Below are positions 17,456 through 26,009 of a stretch of DNA of 64,000 nucleotides, piece by piece. The translations under genes were made by a program, and so were the position numbers. Where the stretch lies: positions 930,001-994,000 of the forward strand of contig CANMRT010000002.1 in assembly GCA_947500415.1 (NCBI GenBank). The letters are read 5' to 3'. Source of the stretch: an uncultured Roseicyclus sp. GTDB lineage: Bacteria > Pseudomonadota > Alphaproteobacteria > Rhodobacterales > Rhodobacteraceae. Position 1 is the first letter of the stretch, and the number at the start of each line of letters is the position of its first letter. Below the pieces are notes generated by a model that ran no database searches, was not told the DNA's origin, and was given only the letters and a program-made list of their open reading frames with translations.

Positions 17456-18835
17456 ATGCGCCCTTTGTCGACACCGCTCAGCTTCTTCAAGGCATACGAC
17501 ATTCGTGGTCGTCTGGATCAAGACCTGACAGAGGAGAACGCGGAACGCGTAGGACGCGCATTTGCTGAGGTTTTTCAGGCGAAGCGGGTCGTTGTGGGGC
17601 GGGATGTGCGCCCGTCGTCCGAGGGGCTGTGTCGCGCTTTGTCAAAGGGATTGGTAGATGCCGGCGTCGAGGTTTTGGACCTGGGTCTTTCGGGCACGGA
17701 AGAGACCTACTTCGCGGTTTCACATCTGCGTGCAGACGGCGGCATCTGCGTGACCGCGTCCCATAACCCGATGGAATACAACGGGATGAAGATGGTTAAG
17801 ACCGGCTCTGCGCCGGTGGGGGCCGAGACGGGAATGGCGGAGATCAAGGCCCTGGCGGAAAGCGGCGCATTTGCGCCTGAGAAGGATGGAGGGCGGATCG
17901 TGGATGCCTCTGACACCCGGGCTGCCTACATCGAGAGGGTCATGGAATTCACTTCAACCTCTACGCTCAAACCATTGAAAATAGTCGTGAATGCCGGAAA
18001 CGGCGCTGCGGGCCCGACGTTTGACGCGCTGGCCGAAGCTTTGTTCGCGAAAGGCGTGGCTTGGGAATTCATTCGGATGCACCATGGGCCCGATGGAACC
18101 TTTCCAAACGGTATTCCGAACCCGATGCTTCCGGAGAACCAGCCACCAACGGCGCAGATGGTGCGCGAAACGGGTGCAGACCTGGCCGTGGCCTGGGATG
18201 GGGATTTTGACCGCTGCTTCTTCTTCGACCACGAGGGCACATTCATTCCCGGCGAATACGTGGTCGGGCTTTTGGCCGAGGTGTTCCTTGAAAAGGAGCC
18301 CGGAGCGAAGATTGTCCACGATCCGCGGATCATCTGGAGCACGCAACATGTTGTGGAGGCAGCTGGTGGCGAAGCCATCATGTCGCGCTGCGGGCATTCA
18401 AACATCAAACAAGTGCTGCGGGAGACCAATGCAGTTTATGGCGGTGAAATGTCAGCCCATCACTACTTCCGTGACTTCGTTTATTGCGACAGCGGGATGA
18501 TCCCCTGGCTGCTGGTATGCGAGTTGTTGGGGCGGCGCGGGCAGAGTTTGAAGGATCTTGTGGCGGAAAGCATGGCAGCCTTTCCCTCATCCGGTGAGAT
18601 CAATTTCCGAGTGGAAGATGCAGCCAAGGTCATCGAACGTGTGGAAGCGGAGTTCGCTCTGCGCGCGATTGCTCGCGATGATACGGACGGGTTGAGCATG
18701 AGCTTTGACGATTGGCGTTTGAACCTGCGCTCGTCCAATACCGAGCCTCTATTGCGGCTGAATATCGAGGCGAAAGGCAGTCGGGAACGCGTTGATCAGG
18801 CGTTGGCAGAGGTGCAGGCGCTGATAGAAGCGTGA
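17456..18835 (+). CDS. Phosphomannomutase/phosphoglucomutase
   Basis: A 459-residue alpha-D-phosphohexomutase that interconverts hexose 6- and 1-phosphates for nucleotide-sugar synthesis. The N-terminal FKAYDIRGR begins domain 1, the phosphoserine loop is TASHNPMEYNGMK, the Mg-binding loop is DGDFDRC, the sugar-binding loop is GGEMSAHHYF, and the phosphate-binding loop is RSSNTEPLLRLNIE. The ATG at 17456 has a GAAAGGA Shine-Dalgarno. It is a single gene; ManB/AlgC-type specificity cannot be fixed from the sequence. Confidence 0.92.
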   Translation: MRPLSTPLSFFKAYDIRGRLDQDLTEENAERVGRAFAEVFQAKRVVVGRDVRPSSEGLCRALSKGLVDAGVEVLDLGLSGTEETYFAVSHLRADGGICVTASHNPMEYNGMKMVKTGSAPVGAETGMAEIKALAESGAFAPEKDGGRIVDASDTRAAYIERVMEFTSTSTLKPLKIVVNAGNGAAGPTFDALAEALFAKGVAWEFIRMHHGPDGTFPNGIPNPMLPENQPPTAQMVRETGADLAVAWDGDFDRCFFFDHEGTFIPGEYVVGLLAEVFLEKEPGAKIVHDPRIIWSTQHVVEAAGGEAIMSRCGHSNIKQVLRETNAVYGGEMSAHHYFRDFVYCDSGMIPWLLVCELLGRRGQSLKDLVAESMAAFPSSGEINFRVEDAAKVIERVEAEFALRAIARDDTDGLSMSFDDWRLNLRSSNTEPLLRLNIEAKGSRERVDQALAEVQALIEA

Positions 18836-19036
18836 GTATGGGTCTAGGTTCGTTTTATGCAACTATTTGCGCAATTCCTCGCATTATCCTTAGCTCCGTT
18901 GAATACTATAGGTAATTTTTGGGAGCAATATTTCTCAGCAAGTGTAATACTTATCAACAGACTTATCCCCGGTTTGCCATCCTTGCCGCGTTGGGACTGC
19001 TTGCCAAGCATATGCCACCGCTCCATCCTCTGATCT

Positions 19037-20425
19037 ATGGGGCAATCATCCGCATTTGTGATCCGTGGCGCTGAGATATTGGACAGCGCGGGGCGTCGTC
19101 GTGCCGACATCAGGGTCGAGCACGGGCGCATTGCGGAGGTTGGGGAGAAGATCACATCCGACCTTCCCACCCATCACGCAGACGGCCTGATTGCGACGCC
19201 AGGCGGCGTCGATCCTCATGCGCATATCGAGCAGCGATCTGGCATGGGCCTATGGAATGCCGACACGTTTGAGACCGCGACGCGTTCTGCTGCGATGGGT
19301 GGAACGACCTCTGTTATTTCCTTCGCTGCCCAAGGAAAAGGCGAGCGTTTGCAGGATGTTGTCGCAGATTACGCGGCGCGGGCGGACCGCGGTGCGATGA
19401 TCGACTACGCCTTTCACCTGAGCCTCTCTGATCCCGATGTGCCGCACTTTGAAGCGGATTTGAAGGCGCTGATCGCGGAAGGGCATCGATCCGTGAAGGT
19501 CTTCACGACCTACAATATCGCGCTCGACGACGTACAGATCGCGCGCATCCTTGAGGTGACGGCGTCAGCGGGCGCTTTAACCTGCGTTCACGCCGAGGAT
19601 GACGGGATCTTACAGGAAGCGCGCAACTCCCTGCTTTCGCAGGGCAAAACCGCGCCGAAATACCATGCGGAGGCCCGTCCGCGCGCAGCTGAGGCAGAGG
19701 CCGTCACGCGCATCTGTGCCATGGCCGAACGGCTCTCTGCGCCGGTGATGATCTTCCATGTGACCTGTGTCGAAGCGTTGGAAGCCGTGCGGGCCGCCCG
19801 CGACAGGGGCGCTCCGGTTAGCGCCGAAACCTGCCCGCATTACCTGTTCCAGACGGCGGATATTCTCAACAAACCGGGGCTGGAAGGCGCGAAGTGGATG
19901 TGCTCGCCGCCGCAACGGGCGAAGACCGATCAGCTTGCACTTTGGGAGGCGCTTGGCGATGGGGCGCTTGATTTGATCTCGTCTGACCATGCGCCATACC
20001 GCTTTGATGAAACCGGGAAATTTAGCGCCGGGCCTAACCCGCCTTTCCCAGACATCGCCAACGGCCAGCCGGGGTTGGAGACGCGTATGCCGTTGCTGTT
20101 CGATGCCATTATTTCACAGGGCACCCTGCCAGAAACCACCTTCCCGCACCTGACAGCGCAACGCGCAGCGGAGGTCTATGGATTGCCCGGAAAGGGCCAA
20201 CTGACGCCGGGGGCGGATGCGGATATCGTGCTGTGGGATCCGTCCCGCAGTTACACCTACGGGGCCAACGACTTGCATGACAACGTGGGCTACAATCCAC
20301 ATGAGGGTCGCACCGTAACCGGTTGGCCCGTAGACGTTTTCCTGCGTGGCAATCGGATCGTGTCCGATGGTGCGCTGACTACGGAACCCGGCCAAGGCCG
20401 ATGGATCAAACGGAGCCAAACATGA
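19037..20425 (+). CDS. Dihydropyrimidinase/D-hydantoinase-family amidohydrolase
   Basis: A 462-residue cyclic amidohydrolase. The first metal motif is DPHAHIEQ (about residues 58-65), the probable carboxylated lysine is in SVKVFTTYN, later metal histidines lie in CVHAEDD and IFHVTC, and the catalytic Asp is in ISSDHAPYR. The length is typical for hydantoinases and dihydropyrimidinases (450-480). It heads a four-gene coupled cassette with VOC, Asp/Glu racemase and DapA-like proteins. Substrate is unknown: a hydantoin or a related cyclic ureide is most likely. The 201 bp upstream are AT-rich and noncoding. Confidence 0.88.
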   Translation: MGQSSAFVIRGAEILDSAGRRRADIRVEHGRIAEVGEKITSDLPTHHADGLIATPGGVDPHAHIEQRSGMGLWNADTFETATRSAAMGGTTSVISFAAQGKGERLQDVVADYAARADRGAMIDYAFHLSLSDPDVPHFEADLKALIAEGHRSVKVFTTYNIALDDVQIARILEVTASAGALTCVHAEDDGILQEARNSLLSQGKTAPKYHAEARPRAAEAEAVTRICAMAERLSAPVMIFHVTCVEALEAVRAARDRGAPVSAETCPHYLFQTADILNKPGLEGAKWMCSPPQRAKTDQLALWEALGDGALDLISSDHAPYRFDETGKFSAGPNPPFPDIANGQPGLETRMPLLFDAIISQGTLPETTFPHLTAQRAAEVYGLPGKGQLTPGADADIVLWDPSRSYTYGANDLHDNVGYNPHEGRTVTGWPVDVFLRGNRIVSDGALTTEPGQGRWIKRSQT

Positions 20426-20817
20426 CCCAACGTCCAGACGCACCAAACCAACTGGCGATCACCTTTCTTTACTACAAAGACCTCGCGCGGGCGGAGGCAT
20501 TTTACCGCGATGTGATGGGCTTCCCGCTGGTGATTGACCAACAGGGGCTGGCCAAGATCATGCGGGTTTGCGATGGCGCACACATCGGGTTGGTGGATGA
20601 GGCCCACGGGATGCACAAATGGGCCGAAACGCGGCCTGTGCAGTTCTGCGTGCGGGTGCCGGATGTGGATGCGTGGTACGCCTATATTGAGGCGCAAGGC
20701 GTTGAAAACCTCAGCGAAATGTTCGTTAATGATGCCATCGGCATCCGGGCTTTCGTGTTTGATGATCCGGAGGGGTATCAGTTGGAAATCCAATCCGCGA
20801 CGCGGGACGGTGCCTGA
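20422..20817 (+). CDS. VOC/glyoxalase-fold metalloprotein
   Basis: A 131-residue single-domain VOC protein. The fold is recognisable from FYYKDLARAEAFYRDVMGFPLV, a central strand HIGLVDEAHG and the C-terminal FDDPEGYQLEIQS, whose Glu is a typical metal ligand. The ATG at 20422 overlaps the hydantoinase stop by 4 nt, which fixes the start although the frame is open from 20323. In this cassette it may epimerise or isomerise an intermediate, or protect against one; no specific activity can be assigned. Confidence 0.85.
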   Translation: MTQRPDAPNQLAITFLYYKDLARAEAFYRDVMGFPLVIDQQGLAKIMRVCDGAHIGLVDEAHGMHKWAETRPVQFCVRVPDVDAWYAYIEAQGVENLSEMFVNDAIGIRAFVFDDPEGYQLEIQSATRDGA

Positions 20818-20818
20818 C

Positions 20819-21502
20819 GTGGGCGACAAACGATACCTCTATGTGCTGAACCCGAATTCGACGGAAAGCGTGACCCTCGGCATTCAGGATGCGGTCCGGC
20901 CGCTCGAAGGGTTCGGGCGGCGGATCATCTGCATGACGAATTCGCAGGGGCCGAAGGGGATCGAGAGCCAGGCACAGGCGGATTTGACCATTCCGCAGAC
21001 CCTGAAACTGGCCGCCCAGGTCGAAGACTCAGCGGCTGGGTTTGTTATCGCCTGTTTCGGCGATCCGGGGCTGCACGCGCTGCGGGATCAGACAGATAAG
21101 CCCGTGCTCGGCATTCAGGATAGCGCGGTTCTGACGGCGATGAGCCTTGGGCAACGCTTTGGTATCATTGCGATTTTGCCGGGGTCGATACCGCGCCACT
21201 TGCGCAGCCTTTGGGCAATGGGGGTTCTGGATCGGCTTGCCGGGGATCGCGCGATTGGCCTGCACGTGAATGAGTTGAACGACGCCGGAAAGACGCTTGA
21301 GCGGATGGTTGAGACGGGTCGCGCGTTGCGCGATGAAGATGGCGCGGATGTCTTGATTATGGGATGTGCCGGTATGGCGCGGTTTCGTTTTCCATTGGAG
21401 AAGGCGCTTGGGATTCCGGTGGTGGAACCGTGTCAAGCAGCCGTGGCCATGGCCCTGCCCCGTATCGCCTTGAAACAATTCCACAAAGTTGGAGATGACT
21501 GA
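20819..21502 (+). CDS. Aspartate/glutamate/hydantoin racemase-family protein
   Basis: A 227-residue protein of the Asp/Glu/hydantoin racemase superfamily. The N-terminal NPNST motif is typical of hydantoin racemases, and two cysteines sit where the catalytic acid/base pair is expected: Cys in FVIACFGDPGLHA (about residue 80) and Cys in VLIMGCAGMA (about residue 182). The chosen start is the GTG at 20819, one base after the VOC stop; a GTG at 20810 is possible. It shares one base with the DapA-like start. It would racemise a hydantoin for the stereospecific hydantoinase upstream. Confidence 0.85.
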   Translation: MGDKRYLYVLNPNSTESVTLGIQDAVRPLEGFGRRIICMTNSQGPKGIESQAQADLTIPQTLKLAAQVEDSAAGFVIACFGDPGLHALRDQTDKPVLGIQDSAVLTAMSLGQRFGIIAILPGSIPRHLRSLWAMGVLDRLAGDRAIGLHVNELNDAGKTLERMVETGRALRDEDGADVLIMGCAGMARFRFPLEKALGIPVVEPCQAAVAMALPRIALKQFHKVGDD

Positions 21503-22413
21503 TGCTTGATGCGACCGCCTCCGGGGTCTTTACGATTGCGGCCACGCCCTTCTTGCCGGACGGCGCACTCGATCTGGAAAGCATCGACACGATGGTCGAT
21601 TTCTACGTGGAGAAGGGGGCGACGGGGCTAACGATCCTGGGGATCATGGGCGAAGCGGGGGAGCTCTCAACGGAGGAATCGCAAGCCATGATCGAACGGG
21701 TCACGGCGCGCACGGACCTGCCGGTGGTTGTTGGGGTGTCGTCGCCAAGGATGGATGCTGTTGGGGGTCTGACCAAAGTGGCGATGGATCGGGGTGCGGC
21801 GGGCGTGATGGTTGCGCCGCAAGGCGCTCCGGCTAGTGATGAGGACACTATCGCCTATTTTCAGCAGGTTTCTCAGATGCTTGTTGATGTGCCTTGGGTG
21901 CTGCAAGATTTTCCACTGGTCACGAAGATCCACATTTCCGCGAAGGCATTGCGGACCATTTTCGATGTTTGCGACAATTGCGTGATGCTGAAGCATGAGG
22001 ATTGGCCGGGGCTGGAAAAGATCAGCGCCCTGCGCGCGGCGGAGGCGGATGGCGCAAGGAAAGTGTCGATCCTGTGCGGCAATGGCGGGCAGTTTCTGTT
22101 GGAGGAAATGCTGCGCGGGGTGGATGGGGCGATGACGGGCTTCGCATATCCTGAGATGATGCGGGATATTGTAAGCCTCTGTAATCACGGTGAAATAGAC
22201 CGCGCGCGCGACATCTTCGATGCTTATTTGCCACTGGTTCGCTATGAGTGTCAGCCCGGTTTGGGTTTGGCGGCGCGCAAATATATCCTGCAACGACGCG
22301 GGGCGATTGCCCATTCAACAGCACGCAAGGCCGGGGCCACGCTCAGCGCAGCGGCGATTGATGAAATCGAGACCCTCATCGCACGGCAGGAGGCGCGGCT
22401 TTCCGCGCTTTAG
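21502..22413 (+). CDS. Dihydrodipicolinate synthase/N-acetylneuraminate lyase-family protein
   Basis: A 303-residue class I aldolase of the DapA family. The Schiff-base lysine is in CVMLKHEDWPG (about residue 163), and the substrate loop region is LGIMGEAGELSTEE rather than the GTTGE of true DapA. That change, with its place at the end of the hydantoinase cassette, argues for a catabolic lyase or decarboxylating dehydratase and against lysine synthesis. The start codon overlaps the racemase stop by one base. Confidence 0.87.
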   Translation: MLDATASGVFTIAATPFLPDGALDLESIDTMVDFYVEKGATGLTILGIMGEAGELSTEESQAMIERVTARTDLPVVVGVSSPRMDAVGGLTKVAMDRGAAGVMVAPQGAPASDEDTIAYFQQVSQMLVDVPWVLQDFPLVTKIHISAKALRTIFDVCDNCVMLKHEDWPGLEKISALRAAEADGARKVSILCGNGGQFLLEEMLRGVDGAMTGFAYPEMMRDIVSLCNHGEIDRARDIFDAYLPLVRYECQPGLGLAARKYILQRRGAIAHSTARKAGATLSAAAIDEIETLIARQEARLSAL

Positions 22414-22496
22414 GTGACGGGCCCGGCACGCACCCCCTTCCGGCCCGCGCGCCTTTGGCCTAAAGCCCTTGGAACCGCCGCCCGAAGGAAGGCCTG

Positions 22497-23249
22497 ATGA
22501 ACGCCCCCCGCTTCGCCATCGTGATCCCCATGCTGAATGAGGCCGAAACCGTGCCGCATCTATTGGGCGCCTGCGTGGAGGCCGCGACGCCCTTGGGCCC
22601 ATTCGAGATTTGCGTGACCAACGACGGCTCGACCGACGGGACCGAGGCCGTTTTGCGCGGTTTTCGGGAGGGGCATCCAGAAGTCGCGTTAACGATCGTC
22701 ACGCACCCAAGGCCGGCTGGCCAAAGTGCGGCGATCCATTCCGCGATCCGTGCCGCGCGCGCGCCGATCATTGCCATGCTCGACGGGGACGGACAGAACC
22801 CGCCCGAGGAACTGCCGAAGCTGCTTGCGCCCCTGCTTGACGGGCCGGAAACCCTGGGGCTCGTGGCCGGGCAGCGTGTGAAACGGGACGATCCGCCCGC
22901 AAAACGCATCGCCTCGAAGGCTGCAAACGCGCTGCGCAAGGCGATGTTGAAGGACGGCACGCGCGATACGGGCTGCGGGTTGAAGGCGTACCGCCGCGAT
23001 GCCTACCTCGCCCTGCCCTATTTCAACCACATGCACCGGTTCCTGCCCGCGCTTTTCCAGCGCGACGGATGGGACATCGCCCATGTCGACGTGGCGCATA
23101 AACCACGTGTGGCCGGCGCCTCGAAATACACCAACCTCGGGCGGGCGATTGTGGGCGCGTCGGACCTGCTGGGTGTGGCGTGGCTGATCCGGCGCAAGCG
23201 AGTGGTCTTGCCAACCGAGGTGCAGGTCGAACGGGCCGAGGATCGCTGA
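22497..23249 (+). CDS. Family 2 glycosyltransferase, dolichol/undecaprenyl-phosphate type
   Basis: A 250-residue inverting glycosyltransferase. The nucleotide-binding start is AIVIPMLNEAETV, followed by VTNDGSTDGT and the metal motif MLDGDGQNPPEE. The fold and length match ArnC/DPM1-like enzymes that load a sugar onto a polyprenyl phosphate at the cytoplasmic face. It is the first gene of a four-gene set with LAB_N, ArnT-like and PAP2 proteins. No C-terminal pair of membrane helices is visible, unlike ArnC, so it is closer to DPM1. Confidence 0.88.
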   Translation: MNAPRFAIVIPMLNEAETVPHLLGACVEAATPLGPFEICVTNDGSTDGTEAVLRGFREGHPEVALTIVTHPRPAGQSAAIHSAIRAARAPIIAMLDGDGQNPPEELPKLLAPLLDGPETLGLVAGQRVKRDDPPAKRIASKAANALRKAMLKDGTRDTGCGLKAYRRDAYLALPYFNHMHRFLPALFQRDGWDIAHVDVAHKPRVAGASKYTNLGRAIVGASDLLGVAWLIRRKRVVLPTEVQVERAEDR

Positions 23250-23250
23250 A

Positions 23251-23598
23251 ATGCAGAGCTGGCTCTTTGATTTTCTCAATATAGACAATTGGTTGGAGTT
23301 CTGGTGGGTCGCCTTGGGCTTTACAGCTCAAGCAATCTTCGCCTCTCGCTTCATCGTGCAATGGATCGCGTCGGAGCGCGCGGGGCGCAGCTATGTGCCG
23401 GTCGCCTTCTGGTACCTGTCGATCTCTGGCGGGTTGTTGATGCTGGCCTATGCGATCTACCGGGCGGACCCAGTTTTCATCATGGGCCAATCGACCGGCG
23501 TGATCGTTTATGCGCGCAACCTGATGCTAATCCGGCGCGCCAAAAAGGCCGACGCGGCAGAGGCGGATGCCGCAGACGCGGCCCACGAGAAACCCTGA
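23251..23598 (+). CDS. LAB_N-domain small membrane protein
   Basis: A 115-residue protein of the lipid-A-disaccharide-synthase N-terminal domain family, with three membrane segments. Conserved features are ALGFTAQAIFASRFIVQWIASER and PVAFWYLSISGGLLML. The C-terminal tail is Ala/Asp-rich and cytoplasmic. The fold is related to small multidrug-type or ArnE/F-like proteins, so it may help carry the polyprenyl-linked sugar across the membrane; this is inferred from neighbours. It starts one base after the GT2 stop. Confidence 0.85.
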   Translation: MQSWLFDFLNIDNWLEFWWVALGFTAQAIFASRFIVQWIASERAGRSYVPVAFWYLSISGGLLMLAYAIYRADPVFIMGQSTGVIVYARNLMLIRRAKKADAAEADAADAAHEKP

Positions 23599-23599
23599 T

Positions 23600-25240
23600 A
23601 TGGACGGCGTCGCGCGCGTGCTGGAGCATCGCTTCGCGCCGCTTTTCGTGCTGTGCCTGGCGCTTCTGAGTTTTGGGATCGGGCTGGCAGAGCTGCCGGT
23701 TCAGGATCGCGATGAAGCGCGCTTTGCGCAGGCCGCGCGGCAGATGGCTGAGACAGGCGATCTGATCGACATCCGGCTTCTTGATCAACCACGTCACAAC
23801 AAACCGGCCCTGATCTACTGGCTTCAGACGGCGGCGGTGTGGATCACCGGGGCGGAGGGCGACACGCCAATCTGGGTGCACCGATTGCCATCGTTTCTGG
23901 CCGGAGTGCTGTCGGCGCTTGCGGTGATCTGGGCCGCGCGCCCCCTCCTAGGACGCCGGGGCGCCGTCCTCGCAGGGGTCATGTGCGCGACGATCTACAT
24001 GCTGCATGCGGAGGCGCGGACGGCGAAAACTGATGCCGCACTGCTGTTGTCGGTGGTGCTGGCAATGGGCGCCTTGGGGCGCGTGTGGCTGGGGCAGGCA
24101 AAAGGTTGGATCACGCCGGCGATTTTCTGGACAGCGCTGGCGGCGGGGTTTCTTTTAAAAGGACCTATGGTCGCCTTGCCGGTGTTGGGTGCGATTGCTT
24201 GGTGCGGTTGGCATCGGCGCGGTTTGGGCTGGTTGCAGGGGCTGAGGCCCTTGGCCGGGGCGCTTTGGTTCATTGCACTGGCCGCACCATGGTTCATTGC
24301 CATCACACTGGTCACCGATGGCGCATTCTGGGCAAGCTCCGTTGGCGCGGATCTGACAAACAAGATCACTACCGAAGGGGAACACTCGGGCAGCCCGCCG
24401 GGGCTCTATCTGTTGACCACCTGGTTCACCTTCTGGCCGTGGACCTTGCTGCTTCCGCTTGGTTTAGCCCACGCCTGGACGACACGGCAAACACCAGAGA
24501 CTGCCTTTCTGCTCGGCTGGCTGATCCCAGGCTGGTTGGTGTTTGAGGCCGTGCCAGTGAAACTGATCCACTACACGCTGCCGCTTTATCCCGCGCTGAT
24601 GATCCTTTGCGCGGCGACGCTTGTGCAGATGCTCGACAACACGCGCCAGTTTCGTGGTTGGCAAGCATGGCTTGGCAGCGGGGGTTTCGCGCTAGGGGCC
24701 GCGCTGTTTGCTGTTTTGATGGTCGGATTTCCAATCCTCTACGGCCCTGGTCTGGAAGTGCTGAGTTTGTTGGGTGCAGCAATTGTGAGTCTGGCGGCGA
24801 TTACAGCGCTCTATTGCTTCTGGAGCGCGCGTTTCCTGACGGGCACAGCCGCACTGGCGCTGGCGGGGATGGTGATGGGCTGGACCCTGACCGCGGCCTC
24901 GCTGCCCGCCGCGCGAGACCTTTGGATGGCGGCCCAACTGGACACCGCGATGGAACAGCACAGCTGTCTGTCAGGAGCTGTCGCCTTGGTTGGGTATCAA
25001 GAACCGTCGGCGGCGTTTCTGTTGGGGGGGAACGTCCTGCTGAGCTCAGAAGAAGACGCATTGGCCTATCTGGCCGAGGGCGAGGGGCGTGCGGCCTGGC
25101 TACCGATTGTCGATGAGGTGGCCGCGGGCATTGCGGGTGTGACCGAAGTGCGCGGCGTGAACTCTGCCAACTTCCGCGACGTGGCGCTGCGCCTTTGGAT
25201 CTCTCCCGGTGTGCCCGCGCCGGACGCGCCATGCGGCTAG
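23600..25240 (+). CDS. ArnT/PMT-family (GT39-like) lipid-linked glycosyltransferase
   Basis: A 546-residue polytopic membrane protein of the ArnT/PMT superfamily. The first periplasmic loop holds the acidic motif QDRDEARFAQAARQM, typical of ArnT. It is followed by RLLDQPRHNKPALIYWL and about ten further hydrophobic segments, then a soluble periplasmic tail. Such enzymes transfer a sugar from undecaprenyl phosphate to lipid A or another acceptor. The ATG at 23600 follows the LAB_N stop by one base. It overlaps the PAP2 gene by 10 nt. Confidence 0.88.
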   Translation: MDGVARVLEHRFAPLFVLCLALLSFGIGLAELPVQDRDEARFAQAARQMAETGDLIDIRLLDQPRHNKPALIYWLQTAAVWITGAEGDTPIWVHRLPSFLAGVLSALAVIWAARPLLGRRGAVLAGVMCATIYMLHAEARTAKTDAALLLSVVLAMGALGRVWLGQAKGWITPAIFWTALAAGFLLKGPMVALPVLGAIAWCGWHRRGLGWLQGLRPLAGALWFIALAAPWFIAITLVTDGAFWASSVGADLTNKITTEGEHSGSPPGLYLLTTWFTFWPWTLLLPLGLAHAWTTRQTPETAFLLGWLIPGWLVFEAVPVKLIHYTLPLYPALMILCAATLVQMLDNTRQFRGWQAWLGSGGFALGAALFAVLMVGFPILYGPGLEVLSLLGAAIVSLAAITALYCFWSARFLTGTAALALAGMVMGWTLTAASLPAARDLWMAAQLDTAMEQHSCLSGAVALVGYQEPSAAFLLGGNVLLSSEEDALAYLAEGEGRAAWLPIVDEVAAGIAGVTEVRGVNSANFRDVALRLWISPGVPAPDAPCG

Positions 25241-25899
25241 GCCTGTTTCTGCTGGCGCTTTCGGTGGCGTTCATTCTGGATACGCCGATCCATGATGCGC
25301 TTGGCCATGCACCTGAGAGCGTGGCCCGCGCGGCGGGAATGGTCACATGGATCGGCAAAACGGATTGGCAGGCGTTGGTTCTGTTGACGTTGATGGTGGG
25401 GGCAGCCTTGGTGAGGCCCTCGCCCACTTCCGCCGCTGTGTTGCGCTTGGCTGTCGCTTGCTTTCTGTTGATCTTGCTGACCGGGCTGGCGGTACAGGCG
25501 TTGAAATACGGCTTTGGCCGTCCGCGCCCGGCCCACCTTGGCGACCTGTCGCCCATGACCTTCGCGCCGTTTTCGTTCCGATACGGGTGGAATGCTTTCC
25601 CGTCGGGCCATGCGACAACGATGGGGGCCTTGGCGGTATTGGCGGTTCGGATCTGGCCCGGGGCGCGGGTCTATGTATGGGGACTGGCGGGTTTGGTGGC
25701 GGTGAGCCGGGTTTTGGTGGGCGCGCATTACGTCTCGGACGTTGTCGCCGGGCTGGCTCTGGGGGCCGTGTTGGCGGGGTGGATGCTGGACCGTTGGAAG
25801 GTTGTGCGGCCTTTTGAGGCAAGGGGCGAGGCACAGACTGGCCTCCCCGCCATCCCGCGCACCTTTGGCACGCTGCTGCGCGCTTTGGTGAGGTACTGA
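25231..25899 (+). CDS. PAP2-family lipid phosphatase
   Basis: A 222-residue membrane phosphatase with all three PAP2 motifs: KYGFGRPRP (about residues 92-100), PSGH (about 124-127) and SRVLVGAHYVSD (about 159-170). There are about five or six membrane segments. It could dephosphorylate lipid A (LpxE/LpxF role) or recycle undecaprenyl pyrophosphate. The context of a lipid-linked sugar transferase favours lipid A or carrier processing. The ATG at 25231 lies inside the ArnT-like gene. Confidence 0.87.
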   Translation: MRLGLFLLALSVAFILDTPIHDALGHAPESVARAAGMVTWIGKTDWQALVLLTLMVGAALVRPSPTSAAVLRLAVACFLLILLTGLAVQALKYGFGRPRPAHLGDLSPMTFAPFSFRYGWNAFPSGHATTMGALAVLAVRIWPGARVYVWGLAGLVAVSRVLVGAHYVSDVVAGLALGAVLAGWMLDRWKVVRPFEARGEAQTGLPAIPRTFGTLLRALVRY

Positions 25900-25936
25900 C
25901 CTGTCGCTGACGCGCCCATGCCGCGTCGCAAATAGT

Positions 25937-25954
25937 TTGGACAGGGCTGTCCAA
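25937..25954. promoter_or_regulatory. Palindromic operator upstream of the dimethylglycine dehydrogenase operon
   Basis: TTGGACAG-GG-CTGTCCAA is an 18-bp dyad with perfect 8-bp arms, centred about 65 bp upstream of the start at 26010. The TetR gene at the end of the same operon is the obvious candidate to bind it; this is inferred. A GGACA...TGTCC core is compatible with TetR-type sites. Confidence 0.65.
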
Positions 25955-26009
25955 TGCCCCGTAGCATTTGCAACACGAACAGATTCGCCAAAGCCGGAGG
26001 CCGCGCCCC

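Noticed and set aside
18836-19036. AT-rich 201-bp gap with TTATCAACA and TTATCCCC, considered as DnaA boxes or an origin
   Set aside because: Only one near-match to a DnaA box, no cluster, no dnaA, parAB or repABC genes nearby; chance is likelier. No gene or clear hairpin terminator was found in the gap.
21502-22413. True DapA of lysine biosynthesis
   Set aside because: The GTTGE substrate loop is replaced and the gene sits in a catabolic cassette; a housekeeping role is unlikely.
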